The notes: generated by a model not told the origin, from the letters alone. A stretch of DNA of 64,000 nucleotides from Mesorhizobium australicum (GCF_900177325.1 NZ_FXBL01000004.1:2790001-2854000); one strand, 5' to 3'; counted from the stretch's first letter, positions 1 through 8,190 are shown. A program made the numbers and translations.

Positions 1-2222
1 GCGGAGTAGCCGCCGTAGGAGTTGCCGGCATCCGCAACCTCGACATGGGCTTCCGGCAGCTCGTCGAGGAAGCGCGACGGGATGGTGGATTGCCACAGGC
101 CGTGGATGCGGCGGTTGGAGACGAACCAGATGTGCAGGTTCTTCTTGGCGCGGGTCAGCCCGACATAGGCCAGCCGGCGCTCCTCCTCCAGGCCGGTGCG
201 GCCGCCTTCGTCCAGCGCGCGCTGGTGGGGGAAGAGGCCTTCCTCCCAGCCGGGCAGGAAGACGGTCTCGAATTCGAGGCCCTTGGCCGAGTGCAGCGTC
301 ATGATCGAGACGGCGTCGAGCTCGGCATTCTGCTCCGCGTCCATGACCAGCGCGACATGCTCGAGGAACGAGCGCAGCGACTCGTAGTCCTCCATCGAGC
401 GGATAAGTTCCTTCAGGTTTTCGAGCCGGCCGGGCGCCTCGGCCGACTTGTCGGCCTTCCACATGTCGATATAGCCGCTCTCCTCAAGAATCTGCTCGGC
501 GAGTTCGGTGTGGGCGGTGGTCTCGATCGCCTCCTGCCAGCGGCCGAAATTGGCGCAGATCTCGCGAAGTGCCGCGCGCGGCTTCGGCTTCATCTCGTCG
601 CTCTCGGCGAGCTTGCCGGCGGCCTCCAGCATCGGGACGCGCAGAGCGCGCGCGGTGTCGTGGATCTGGCGGATGGCGCTCTCGCCCAGGCCGCGCTTCG
701 GCACATTGACGATGCGCTCGAAGGCGAGGTCGTCGGCGCCTTGGGCGACGACGCGAAAATAGGCCATCGCATCGCGGATCTCCTGCCGCTCGTAGAAGCG
801 CGGGCCGCCGATGACGCGGTAGTTGAGGCCGAGCGTGACGAAGCGGTCCTCGAACTCGCGCATCTGGAAGGAGGCGCGGACGAGGATCGCCATGTCGTTC
901 AACGCGTGGCCGCGGCGCTGCGCCTGCTCGATCTCCTCGCCGACGGCGCGGGCCTCTTCCTCGGAATCCCAGGCGGCGTGGACCTGGACGCGGGCGTCGT
1001 CCGGGTCGGCATGGTCGGTGAACAGCGTTTTTCCCAGCCGCCCCTCGTTGTGGGCGATGAGATGCGAGGCGGCGCCCAGGATGTGGGCGGTGGAACGGTA
1101 GTTCCGCTCCAGCCGGATGATGGTGGCGCCGGGAAAATCCTTGTCGAAGCGCAGGATGTTGTCGACCTCCGCCCCGCGCCAGCCGTAGATGGACTGGTCG
1201 TCGTCGCCGACGCAGCAAATGTTGACGGTGGGCCTTTCCTTCTCCCCGTTCACGGGGAGAAGGTGGTCCGAAGGACCGGATGAGGGGCCGGCGCCAGGCT
1301 CGGCAGGGTTTGCGCCGCCCCTCATCGGCCTACCGGCATCTTCTCCCCGTGAACGGGGAGAAGAACGCTCTCCGCCCGGCCGCTGCGCCAGGAGCCTGAG
1401 CCACATGTACTGCGCGGTGTTGGTGTCCTGGTATTCGTCGACGAGGATGTATCTGAACCGCCGGTGGTAGTCGGCCAGCACGTCCGGGTGGTCGCGGAAG
1501 ATGCGGATGGGGTGGAGGAGGAGGTCGCCGAAGTCGCAGGCATTCAGGCTCTTCAGCCGCTCCTGGTATGCGGCGTAGAGCTCGCGGCCCTTGCCGTTGG
1601 CAAAGGCGCGGGCGTCGCCCTCGGGGATGTCCTTCGGCGAAAGCCCCTTGTTCTTCCAGCCGTCGATCATCTGCGCGAACTGGCGGGCGGGCCAGCGCTT
1701 GTCGTCGAGGTTCTCGGCCTGGATGAGCTGCTTCAGGAGACGGATGACGTCGTCGGTGTCCAAAATGGTGAAGCCGGATTTCAGGCCGGCGAGCTCGGCG
1801 TGGCGGCGCAGGATTTTCACGCCGATCGAGTGGAAGGTGCCGAGCCAGGGCATGCCCTCGGCCGAGCCTTCGCCGATCAGCACCGCGATGCGCTGCTTCA
1901 TCTCGCGCGCGGCCTTGTTGGTGAAGGTGACGGCGAGGATCTGCGACGGAAAGGCGAGGCCCAGCGACAGGATGTGGGCGATGCGGGTGGTGAGCACGCG
2001 CGTCTTGCCGGTGCCGGCGCCCGCGAGCACCAGCACGGGCCCCTCGGTGGTCTCGACGGCCAGCCGCTGCTCCGGGTTCAGTCCCTTGAGATAGGCCGGC
2101 TCGGCCGCGTGGCCGCCGCGCGCAGCCATGGCGCGGGCCGCAAGCCCGCCGGCAGGCTTCGCCGGAGCGCCGCCTCTCGGCGCGTCGAAGAAGGGCATGT
2201 CGTCGTCAGGGTAGTCCACCAT
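1..2222 (-). CDS. uvrD: ATP-dependent DNA helicase UvrD/PcrA (3' end outside window)
   Basis: SF1A 3'-5' helicase of nucleotide excision and mismatch repair. The reading frame starts at the ATG at 2222 (MVDYPDDDMPFFDAPRG) and stays open to position 1, so about 740 residues are visible and the C-terminus lies outside the window. Seen: the Walker A region (LVLAGAGTGKTR) about 65 residues in, motif II (ILVDEYQDTNTAQYMW) near 1400-1450, and motif III (CCVGDDDQSIYGWRGAEVDN) just below 1232. Between motifs II and III the frame runs through a palindromic repeat (1238-1363) that adds about 40 residues without a stop or frameshift. The long open frames on the opposite strand here are high-GC shadows. 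Confidence 0.95.
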   Translation of the reverse strand, partial: MVDYPDDDMPFFDAPRGGAPAKPAGGLAARAMAARGGHAAEPAYLKGLNPEQRLAVETTEGPVLVLAGAGTGKTRVLTTRIAHILSLGLAFPSQILAVTFTNKAAREMKQRIAVLIGEGSAEGMPWLGTFHSIGVKILRRHAELAGLKSGFTILDTDDVIRLLKQLIQAENLDDKRWPARQFAQMIDGWKNKGLSPKDIPEGDARAFANGKGRELYAAYQERLKSLNACDFGDLLLHPIRIFRDHPDVLADYHRRFRYILVDEYQDTNTAQYMWLRLLAQRPGGERSSPRSRGEDAGRPMRGGANPAEPGAGPSSGPSDHLLPVNGEKERPTVNICCVGDDDQSIYGWRGAEVDNILRFDKDFPGATIIRLERNYRSTAHILGAASHLIAHNEGRLGKTLFTDHADPDDARVQVHAAWDSEEEARAVGEEIEQAQRRGHALNDMAILVRASFQMREFEDRFVTLGLNYRVIGGPRFYERQEIRDAMAYFRVVAQGADDLAFERIVNVPKRGLGESAIRQIHDTARALRVPMLEAAGKLAESDEMKPKPRAALREICANFGRWQEAIETTAHTELAEQILEESGYIDMWKADKSAEAPGRLENLKELIRSMEDYESLRSFLEHVALVMDAEQNAELDAVSIMTLHSAKGLEFETVFLPGWEEGLFPHQRALDEGGRTGLEEERRLAYVGLTRAKKNLHIWFVSNRRIHGLWQSTIPSRFLDELPEAHVEVADAGNSYGGYS
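1238..1363. repeat. Inverted pair of rhizobial palindromic repeat units inside uvrD
   Basis: Two near-identical hairpins, CCTTCTCCCCG-ttca-CGGGGAGAAGG (1238-1263) and CTTCTCCCCG-tgaa-CGGGGAGAAG (1340-1363), lie in inverted orientation. Between them are GATGAGGGG (1279-1287) and its complement CCCCTCATC (1318-1326), plus a small GTCC-GAA-GGAC hairpin. The whole is therefore a nested inverted pair like BIME/RIME elements. The same unit style recurs between genes at 43391-43510. Here it lies inside the uvrD coding sequence and is translated in frame. Confidence 0.9.
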
Positions 2223-2302
2223 TTGTTCCGAATGTAGTGATTCGGGACCGAAAGGCCAGAACAGGGGCGTGCGAGGCCGTGCGACGCACGCGCTGGCGCC
2301 AC

Positions 2303-2317
2303 TTTACACTTCTTTAC
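2303..2317 (-). promoter_or_regulatory. CpxR-type box (GTAAA-N5-GTAAA)
   Basis: The plus strand reads TTTAC-ACTTC-TTTAC, that is GTAAA-N5-GTAAA on the minus strand. This matches the enterobacterial CpxR consensus GTAAA-N(4-6)-GTAAA exactly. It sits about 90 bp before the CpxP/Spy-like gene at 2405, which starts an operon that also encodes an OmpR-family regulator and a CpxA-like kinase. Autoregulation is an inference. Confidence 0.6.
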
Positions 2318-2404
2318 ATTCGGCGCGAACGGCGGAAATGTCCGGACCCTAATGTGCCCCCATGCCAGCAGCGTCGCTGGACGAGATTCAAGAGGAGCAC
2401 GGAC

Positions 2405-2956
2405 ATGAGCAACCAGGACAATTCGAACGCCGGCTATGAAGGCCCGGTGATCGACCACGATCCGAACGAGCCGAAGCGCAGCGGGCCGTCCGGCCTGACC
2501 TTCGTCGTCGGCGTCGGCCTCGCGGCACTGATCGCCATCGGCGCGGGCGCTGCGATCGCGCAGGGGATCGGCAAGGGGCCGATGGGCGGATTTGGCGGCC
2601 ACATGGGCATGCGTTTCGCCGAGCATCGCTTCGAAAGCATCATGGACGAGATCGACGCCACCGACGAGCAGCAGGACAAGATCTGGGCGATCGTCGACCG
2701 GACCCGCGCCGAGATGCGGCCGATGGGCCGCGAGTTCCGCGGCATGCGCGAGGAGGTGGCGACGCTGCTTTCGGCGCCGACCATCGACAAGGCGGCGGTC
2801 GAGGCGCTGCGCGCCAAGCGGATCGCCGAGGTGGACGAGGCCTCGAAGAAGGCGGTGGCCGCGATCATCGAGGCGGCCGAGGTGCTGACGCCGGAGCAGC
2901 GCGCCAAGCTTGCCGAGGAAATGAAGGACAGGCATGAGGGTCGCGGCCGCTGGTGA
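2405..2956 (+). CDS. Spy/CpxP-like periplasmic stress sensor protein
   Basis: 183 residues. The ATG at 2405 is chosen because GAGGAG lies about 10 bases upstream; an upstream extension of the frame has no such signal. Residues about 30-52 form one hydrophobic segment (LTFVVGVGLAALIAIGAGAA) that anchors or exports a helical periplasmic domain. Near the end is LTPEQRAKL, the LTxxQ signature of the Spy/CpxP/heavy-metal sensor family. In that family the protein binds misfolded proteins or metals and represses the partner kinase. It is followed after 24 bp by the response regulator and then the kinase, and preceded by a CpxR-type box. Confidence 0.85.
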   Translation: MSNQDNSNAGYEGPVIDHDPNEPKRSGPSGLTFVVGVGLAALIAIGAGAAIAQGIGKGPMGGFGGHMGMRFAEHRFESIMDEIDATDEQQDKIWAIVDRTRAEMRPMGREFRGMREEVATLLSAPTIDKAAVEALRAKRIAEVDEASKKAVAAIIEAAEVLTPEQRAKLAEEMKDRHEGRGRW

Positions 2957-2980
2957 GCGGCCGGGACGAGAGGATGAGAC

Positions 2981-3673
2981 ATGGCGGACGAGGTTCTGAT
3001 CGTCGACGATGATGCGCGCCTCGCCGCCATGCTTTGCGAATATCTGTCCGGAAACGGGTTTTCCGTCGCGACCGCGGGCAGCGGCCGCGCGGGCGTCGAG
3101 GCGCTGCGGCGGCGACCTCCGGCCGCGGTGATCCTCGACGTCATGCTGCCCGATATCGACGGCTTCGAGGCCTGCCGGCAGATCCGCGCCTTTTCCGACG
3201 TGCCGGTGCTCATGCTGACCGCCAAGGGCGAGGAGACGGACCGGATCGTCGGCCTGGAGCTGGGCGCGGACGACTACCTGCCGAAGCCGTTCAATCCGCG
3301 CGAGCTGCTGGCGCGGCTGAAGGCGATCCTGCGCCGGCGTTCCGCGCCCGAGGACCGGCGCATCCTGCGTTTCGGCCGGCTGGAGATCGATCCTGGCTCG
3401 CGCGCCGTGCGCATCGACGGGGCGGACCGGCCGCTGACCAGCCACCAGTTCGACCTGCTCGTGGCGCTGGCCGAGAATGCCGGCCGCACGCTGTCGCGCG
3501 AACAGCTGATGGACAGGGTGAAGGGCGAGGAGCTGGAGGCGTTCGACCGCTCGATCGACGTGCACGTCTCGCGCATCCGCGCCGCGATCGAGACCGACCC
3601 GAAGAATCCGCGCCGGCTGATCACCGTGCGCGGCGCGGGCTACGTCTTTGCGCGCTACCAGGACGATGCGTGA
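2981..3673 (+). CDS. OmpR/CpxR-family response regulator
   Basis: 230 residues: receiver domain (about 1-115) followed by a winged-helix DNA-binding domain (about 128-225). The acidic pair D9/D10, phospho-acceptor D53 (ILDVMLPD), T80 and K102 (LPKPF) are all present, so it should be a phosphorylation-competent regulator. The C-terminal part carries SIDVHVSRIRAAIE and VRGAGYVF, typical of OmpR/PhoB DNA-binding domains. It is the middle gene of the CpxP-like/regulator/kinase operon; its stop overlaps the start region of the kinase. By context it is probably a CpxR counterpart. Confidence 0.93.
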   Translation: MADEVLIVDDDARLAAMLCEYLSGNGFSVATAGSGRAGVEALRRRPPAAVILDVMLPDIDGFEACRQIRAFSDVPVLMLTAKGEETDRIVGLELGADDYLPKPFNPRELLARLKAILRRRSAPEDRRILRFGRLEIDPGSRAVRIDGADRPLTSHQFDLLVALAENAGRTLSREQLMDRVKGEELEAFDRSIDVHVSRIRAAIETDPKNPRRLITVRGAGYVFARYQDDA

Positions 3674-4994
3674 GATGAGGATCTTCCGCATCCTGCGCGG
3701 CCGCCTCTTTGTCCGTATCTACCTGACGGTGCTTCTGTCGCTGGCGGCCGTCGCGGTGGCGAGCGGGCTCTACTGGGTCTCCGCGATCGATCGCGAGGAG
3801 GTGGGCTGGACGCAACGCCGCGACCGGTTCATCGCCGAGATGCTGCCGACGGGCGAGGACCCGGTGCTGACGCAGGCGACGGTCGAGCGTTTCGCCAGAG
3901 CCTTCCACGCCGACATCGCGCTCTATTCCGCCGACCGCCGGCTGCTCGCCGCGGCCGGCGACCAGCTTCCGCCGCCGCCGCGCCGGGGCTGGTTCGACGA
4001 TAAGGACGACGATGACGACGGCGGCTGGTTCGACGACGCCGAGCGCAGGAAGCCGTTCGTGCTCGACCTGCCGGACGGGCGGGCGCTGGTGGCGCGCATC
4101 GACGCGCCGTGGGACGGACCCAAGCGCGGCGCGCTCGGCTATCTGGCGCTGATCGCGGCGGTGATCGCGCTTGTGGCCTACCCGTTCGTACGGCAGTTGA
4201 CGCGGCGGCTGGAGAGCCTGCGCGCCGGCGTGGAGGCGTTCGGCAAGGGCGACCTCGTCACACGCGTGCCGGTGAAGGGCAGGGACGAGGTGGCGGCCGT
4301 GGCAAAGAGTTTCAATGCCGCTGCCGAGCGGATCGAACGGCTGGTCGGCGCCCACCGCGCGTTGCTGGCCAACGCCAGCCACGAGCTGAGGTCGCCGGTG
4401 ACGCGGCTGAGGATGGCGATGGACCTCTACGAGAACCCGCAGGACGGAGTCTCGATGGACGGCCGGGCGCGCGACGAGATGCTGCGCAATCTCGGCGAGA
4501 TCGACCAGCTGGTGGACGAGATCCTGCTCGCAAGCCGCCTCGACCACGTGAAGGGGCTGGAGCGGGCGGAGCCGCTCGACCTGTTCGCGCTGGTGGCGGA
4601 GGAATGCGCCCGGCACGGCATCGAGGCGACGGGCGCGCCGGCGGAGGTGAAGGGCGATGCGCGGCTTTTGACGCGGCTGACGCGCAACCTCGTGGTCAAT
4701 GCGCTGCGGCATGGACGCCCGCCGGTGGAGGTCGAGGTGAGGGCGCGGGGAACGCGTGTCGAGCTCTCCGTCCGCGATCATGGCGACGGCCTGCCGAAGG
4801 GCGAGGAAACGCGCGTGTTCGAGCCGTTCTACCGTCCGGCTGGACGCAGCGAGGCGGCTGGCGGCTGGGGACTGGGCCTCGCGCTGGTGCGCCAGATCGC
4901 GGAACACCATGGCGGGACCGTGGGGGTGGAGGCGGCGGAGGGCGGCGGAGCGCGCTTCGTCGTAGACCTGCCGCTTGCGACCGCGCGAAGGTGA
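3666..4994 (+). CDS. CpxA-like sensor histidine kinase
   Basis: About 442 residues from the ATG at 3666, which overlaps the regulator stop (TGA 3671-3673); the ATG at 3675 is equally possible. Order: TM1 (about 15-37), a periplasmic domain of about 120 residues, TM2 (about 156-175), HAMP, HisKA with NASHELRSPVTRLRMAMDLY (phospho-acceptor H239), then HATPase_c with NALRHG, HGDGLP and GWGLGLALV. The periplasmic domain holds an unusual aromatic/acidic patch, GWFDDKDDDDDGGWFDD (about 108-124), which could bind cations. Context pairs it with the CpxR-like regulator and CpxP-like protein. Confidence 0.92.
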   Translation: MREMRIFRILRGRLFVRIYLTVLLSLAAVAVASGLYWVSAIDREEVGWTQRRDRFIAEMLPTGEDPVLTQATVERFARAFHADIALYSADRRLLAAAGDQLPPPPRRGWFDDKDDDDDGGWFDDAERRKPFVLDLPDGRALVARIDAPWDGPKRGALGYLALIAAVIALVAYPFVRQLTRRLESLRAGVEAFGKGDLVTRVPVKGRDEVAAVAKSFNAAAERIERLVGAHRALLANASHELRSPVTRLRMAMDLYENPQDGVSMDGRARDEMLRNLGEIDQLVDEILLASRLDHVKGLERAEPLDLFALVAEECARHGIEATGAPAEVKGDARLLTRLTRNLVVNALRHGRPPVEVEVRARGTRVELSVRDHGDGLPKGEETRVFEPFYRPAGRSEAAGGWGLGLALVRQIAEHHGGTVGVEAAEGGGARFVVDLPLATARR

Positions 4995-5022
4995 AGCAAG
5001 GACACGTGCGGCCTGTGCGCGC

Positions 5023-5132
5023 CGTCATCCTCGGGCTTGTTCCGAAGATCTACAACTTCTTCCGGCAATGCTCTGAAATTACGTGACAATTTTCAAAGCC
5101 GGCAGATCCTCGGGACAAGCCCGAGGATGACG
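5023..5132. repeat. Long inverted repeat after the kinase operon
   Basis: The arms CGTCATCCTCGGGCTTGT (5023-5040) and ACAAGCCCGAGGATGACG (5115-5132) are perfect 18-bp complements. The right arm overlaps a local hairpin, CCTCGGG-acaag-CCCGAGG (5108-5126). It is an alphaproteobacterial intergenic palindrome type, different from the CTTCTCCCCG type in uvrD. It lies between the convergent kinase gene and the gene at 5167 and may act as a bidirectional transcript end. Confidence 0.8.
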
Positions 5133-5166
5133 ACCACGCAGAGTGCCGCCGCGCCAAGGCTCTTTC

Positions 5167-5484
5167 TCAGAGCGTGTCGATCCTGACCATCCGGCAGGCG
5201 TCGGCGCCGTTCTCCAGCGTCAGCTTGACGCTTGAGCCCTTGAGCGTGCCGAACACGACCATCCGGTCATTGGCGACCTGCTCGACGCGGCCTTGCCGGA
5301 TGCCGTGGGCTGCCGCCAGGCTGAGGGATGCGTAACGCGTGCACCATTCAGCCTGGCGGTCCCGACCGCCGGCGCCGCCCAGGCCGCCGGCCGTCTGTGC
5401 GAAGGCCACGGTGGCCGTGGCGCCCGCCGCGACGAGCGCCAGGGTGGCCAGGCCTCTCCAACGCTTGCGTCGCGTGCGCGCCAT
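5167..5484 (-). CDS. Small secreted hypothetical protein (paralogue of the 5495-5878 product)
   Basis: 105 residues with a basic start (MARTRRKRWRG) and a hydrophobic signal ending near AFA. The mature part has two cysteines (EWCTRY, DACRMV) and a middle segment, VANDRMVVFGTLKGSSVKLT. It aligns along its length with the C-terminal 60 residues of the next protein upstream (YCSKG, VSENRISVRG, KGKPVKVT, DGCAVR). The two genes are 10 bp apart in the same direction and look like a tandem duplication. I know no function; a periplasmic or surface role is inferred from the signal. Confidence 0.75.
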   Translation of the reverse strand: MARTRRKRWRGLATLALVAAGATATVAFAQTAGGLGGAGGRDRQAEWCTRYASLSLAAAHGIRQGRVEQVANDRMVVFGTLKGSSVKLTLENGADACRMVRIDTL

Positions 5485-5494
5485 GGCTGCGCCC

Positions 5495-5878
5495 TCAGAG
5501 ATAGTTGAAGGAGCGGACGGCGCAGCCGTCGCTGTGGCGATACATCGTCACCTTGACCGGCTTGCCCTTGTGGCTGCCGCGCACCGAGATGCGGTTCTCG
5601 GACACGCCGGAGACGTAGCGCTTCTTCACGCCCATCGAGGCGGCGCGGCCGAGGGCCTCGCCCTTCGAGCAGTAGCCGGCATAGTCGCCGTAATAGCCGT
5701 AGCCGTGATAGGCCGGGCCGACGCCGATACCGACGCCCACACCCACGCCGACACCGCCGATGCCGACACCGACGCCGGGGCCGAACCAGATCGAGTCGGC
5801 CTTGGCCGGAGCGAGCGAGCCGGCGAGCGCGGCGATGGCGATCGAGGCGGCGGCGAGGGAGGTCTTGAGAGAGGTCAT
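5495..5878 (-). CDS. Small secreted Gly/Val-repeat hypothetical protein
   Basis: 127 residues: signal peptide (MTSLKTSLAAASIAIAALAGSLAPAKA), then a low-complexity stretch of alternating Gly and Val/Ile (GVGIGGVGVGVGVGIGVG), a Tyr/Gly-rich patch (YHGYGYYGDYAGY) and a C-terminal domain with two cysteines. That domain is shared with the neighbouring 105-residue protein. It probably heads a two-gene transcript. TTGTTGC...GCAACAA (about 5899-5929) lies upstream as a loose inverted repeat of unknown meaning. Function unknown. Confidence 0.78.
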   Translation of the reverse strand: MTSLKTSLAAASIAIAALAGSLAPAKADSIWFGPGVGVGIGGVGVGVGVGIGVGPAYHGYGYYGDYAGYCSKGEALGRAASMGVKKRYVSGVSENRISVRGSHKGKPVKVTMYRHSDGCAVRSFNYL

Positions 5879-6067
5879 TGGGAAGTCCTTTCGAAACTTT
5901 GTTGCTGATGGAGCGTCTTATCTGGCAACAATGTTTCGTCATCTTGCCGCTGCGAACGGCGCTGCGTTTCAGGACCGTCTCGATGATGTTGCACGACCTC
6001 ACGCAACCGTGAACGTGCGCGGTCGTGGCTGGATCGCTATCTAGCGCGCGAAGAGAAGGAGAAGACC

Positions 6068-6355
6068 ATGGCGAGATCGACCGTCCTCGTGCCCACCGAA
6101 CATGCCTCGAAATATCTGCAGCAGCTCTGCAAGCACTGGACCCACCGCCTCGACGTCACGTTCGACACTCAGCATGGGACGGTGAAGTTCGAGGGTTCCG
6201 TCGCGACGCTGGATGCCAGGGACAGTGGCCTCGAAGTGACCCTGGAAGCCACCGACGCCGAGACGCTGGAGCGGATCAAGGGCGCGGTGTCGTCCCATCT
6301 CGACCGCTTCGCGTTCCGAGAGGCGCCGCTGAAGTTCGAATGGGTCGATGGATAA
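6068..6355 (+). CDS. DUF2218 family protein
   Basis: 95 residues; the start is supported by AAGGAGAAG just upstream of the ATG at 6068. It opens with MARSTVLVPTEHASKYLQQL and contains HWTHRLDV and a final LKFEW, as in small DUF2218 proteins, which are often found near metal- or siderophore-related genes. No catalytic motif is visible, and the neighbours (secreted proteins, LOV kinase) give no functional clue. Confidence 0.8.
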   Translation: MARSTVLVPTEHASKYLQQLCKHWTHRLDVTFDTQHGTVKFEGSVATLDARDSGLEVTLEATDAETLERIKGAVSSHLDRFAFREAPLKFEWVDG

Positions 6356-6432
6356 CGCTCCCTCGCGCAGCCGGAGGCCGTCAAAGCTCGCGTTGTTTCG
6401 TTTGGGTTTGGGTCTCGCGGTTCAATCCGGGC

Positions 6433-6879
6433 CTATTCGGCCCAGGCCGAACGGTAGCTGGGCGACAGGGTGAAACCCACGGGGAGCGCCGATACGGGCG
6501 GCGGACGGCGCACCCCCTCGTGCAGATAGCGCAACGCCGCCGTCACGCCGTGCATGGTGTACGGCTTAACGATCACGCCGATCGCGCCGGCGAAATTGTC
6601 CGGAATGCGCTTCGGATTGGCGGTCATGAATACCACCATCGAACTCTTCTTTTCGGCGATGTATCGGGCCACGTCCACTCCGGTCGGACCGTCGGTCAGA
6701 TGAACGTCGACGAAGGCAATGTCCGCCGTCAGACCATCGACCATCTCGCGAGCCTGACTGGAGGAGGTGGCCCACCCGACGACAGCGTGGCCCGCATCCT
6801 CAACCAGCGCCTCGAGTTCCATGGCAAGAAGGGCCTCGTCCTCGACGATCAGCACCTTCAGCGGTTCGTTTTCGCTCAT
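6433..6879 (-). CDS. Single-domain response regulator paired with the LOV kinase
   Basis: 148 residues from the ATG at 6879 (MSENEPLKVLIVEDEALLAM); an upstream extension would run back into the kinase gene. It is a receiver domain only, with E13/D14, phospho-acceptor D58 (IAFVDVHLTD), a T in VVFMTANP and K in VIVKPYT. No output domain follows. The gene starts 5 bp after the kinase stop, so they are cotranscribed and probably coupled. Such stand-alone receivers pass phosphate on or compete for the kinase. Confidence 0.9.
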   Translation of the reverse strand: MSENEPLKVLIVEDEALLAMELEALVEDAGHAVVGWATSSSQAREMVDGLTADIAFVDVHLTDGPTGVDVARYIAEKKSSMVVFMTANPKRIPDNFAGAIGVIVKPYTMHGVTAALRYLHEGVRRPPPVSALPVGFTLSPSYRSAWAE

Positions 6880-6884
6880 TTGAC

Positions 6885-8009
6885 CTATTCCTTCGGTGCG
6901 GGGATGGAGACGACGACGCGCGTGCCTGGCGCGCCGTCGCGCCATTCGATCGTGGCGTCGAGCTGGCGGGTGAGGGACCTGACGAGCCGCGTCCCGAAGG
7001 TCCCGCCGCCGAGTGCCGTAATTCCCCTGCCGTTGTCTGATATCTCGATCGTGTAGCGGTCGCCTCGATGCTCGATTGCAGTACGGATCAGGTGTTCCGC
7101 GCCATTTCTTCGGCCGTCGAAGGCGTGCTTGATGGCATTCGTGACGAGCTCGTTGACCATCAGCGCAACCGGCGTTGCCCACTGGGCCGGGATCGCGATC
7201 TTCTCGAGGTCGAACTCGGTGCGGATATCTCCCCGCCCGGACGCGTCAACCAGGTCGGTGACCAGGTCACGGGCGAACTCTGCCAGATCGAAACTCCGCA
7301 CGTCGTCCGACTGATAGAGCCGGCGGTGAACGGTACTGACCGCCTCGATGCGCTCCAGCATGTTGGAGAGCGACTTGCGAATGTTCTCGTCCGGGATCGA
7401 ACGGGACTGCATGACGATCAGCGAGGAAATCATCTGCAGATTGTTCTTCACCCGGTGATCGACCTCGTGAACCAGCATCTTCTGGGCATCGAGGGCCGCC
7501 TGCAGCTCGGCGGTGCGTTCGCGAACGGCTCGCTCGAAGCGGTCCTTGTCGGCGACAAGGGCATGCTCCGACTCCTTGCGGTCGGTCACGTCGAGCTGGG
7601 ATGCAAAGAAGAACTGCAGGTCGCCGTCCTCGTTGGAGACCGGGCTGACGAACAGCGCATTCCAGAACGGCGAGCCGTCTCGCTTGTAGTTGAGAATATC
7701 GATGGCGATGTCGCTGCGGGTGGCGACGGCGTCGCGGATCTTGTCAATCGCCAGCGAATCCGTCTCGGGGCCTTGCAGAAAGCGGCAATTCCGTCCCAGC
7801 ACCTCTTCGCGAGCGTATCCGGTGAGCCTCAGGAAGGCGTCGTTCGCAAACACGATTGGATTGTCGAACTGGCGCGGATCGGTGATCAGCATCGGCATGC
7901 GTGTGGCGCGGATCGCCGCGGCGAAAGGGTCGCCCTTGCCGTGTTCCGCATGCAAGCTGTCGGTCATGCGCCAAGCATCGACCGGCTCCCTGGTCGGCTT
8001 CGTATCCAT
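6885..8009 (-). CDS. LOV-domain (blue-light) HisKA_2 histidine kinase
   Basis: 374 residues. The N-terminal PAS/LOV domain (about 28-145) has the flavin-adduct motif GRNCRFLQG with C75, plus FVSPV and [11 protein letters not shown] helical linker leads to a HisKA_2 domain, [17 protein letters not shown] (phospho-acceptor probably H185), and a C-terminal ATPase with [12 protein letters not shown] and ISDNGRG. Domain order and length resemble the Brucella LOV histidine kinase, a light-activated soluble kinase. No membrane segment is seen. The partner receiver follows 5 bp downstream. Confidence 0.93.
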   Translation of the reverse strand: MDTKPTREPVDAWRMTDSLHAEHGKGDPFAAAIRATRMPMLITDPRQFDNPIVFANDAFLRLTGYAREEVLGRNCRFLQGPETDSLAIDKIRDAVATRSDIAIDILNYKRDGSPFWNALFVSPVSNEDGDLQFFFASQLDVTDRKESEHALVADKDRFERAVRERTAELQAALDAQKMLVHEVDHRVKNNLQMISSLIVMQSRSIPDENIRKSLSNMLERIEAVSTVHRRLYQSDDVRSFDLAEFARDLVTDLVDASGRGDIRTEFDLEKIAIPAQWATPVALMVNELVTNAIKHAFDGRRNGAEHLIRTAIEHRGDRYTIEISDNGRGITALGGGTFGTRLVRSLTRQLDATIEWRDGAPGTRVVVSIPAPKE

Positions 8010-8190
8010 TCAATCATCTCTCACTCGTCGGCGTTGGGGCATTAACGGGCGGGATCGGCAAAAGGTTCAAATGCCGTCGATCCGGTCGCCGGACGGAGAG
8101 ATGCGCGAGATACGGATTTTTGCCGATATTGCCGCGCGTTGCACTCGGGGAATTATCGCCTAGAGGCTGATCCCGAGAGCTTTCGCGCAG

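Noticed and set aside
45..1283. 412-codon open frame on the plus strand inside uvrD
   Set aside because: The minus strand frame carries all UvrD helicase motifs; the plus frame has low-complexity composition and no known motif.
2078..3691. 537-codon minus-strand frame across the CpxP-like and regulator genes
   Set aside because: It lies antisense to two clear genes with ribosome sites and family motifs; typical GC-rich shadow.
5899..5929. TTGTTGC...GCAACAA inverted repeat upstream of the secreted protein gene
   Set aside because: 19-base spacing and short arms are within chance; noted but not called an operator.
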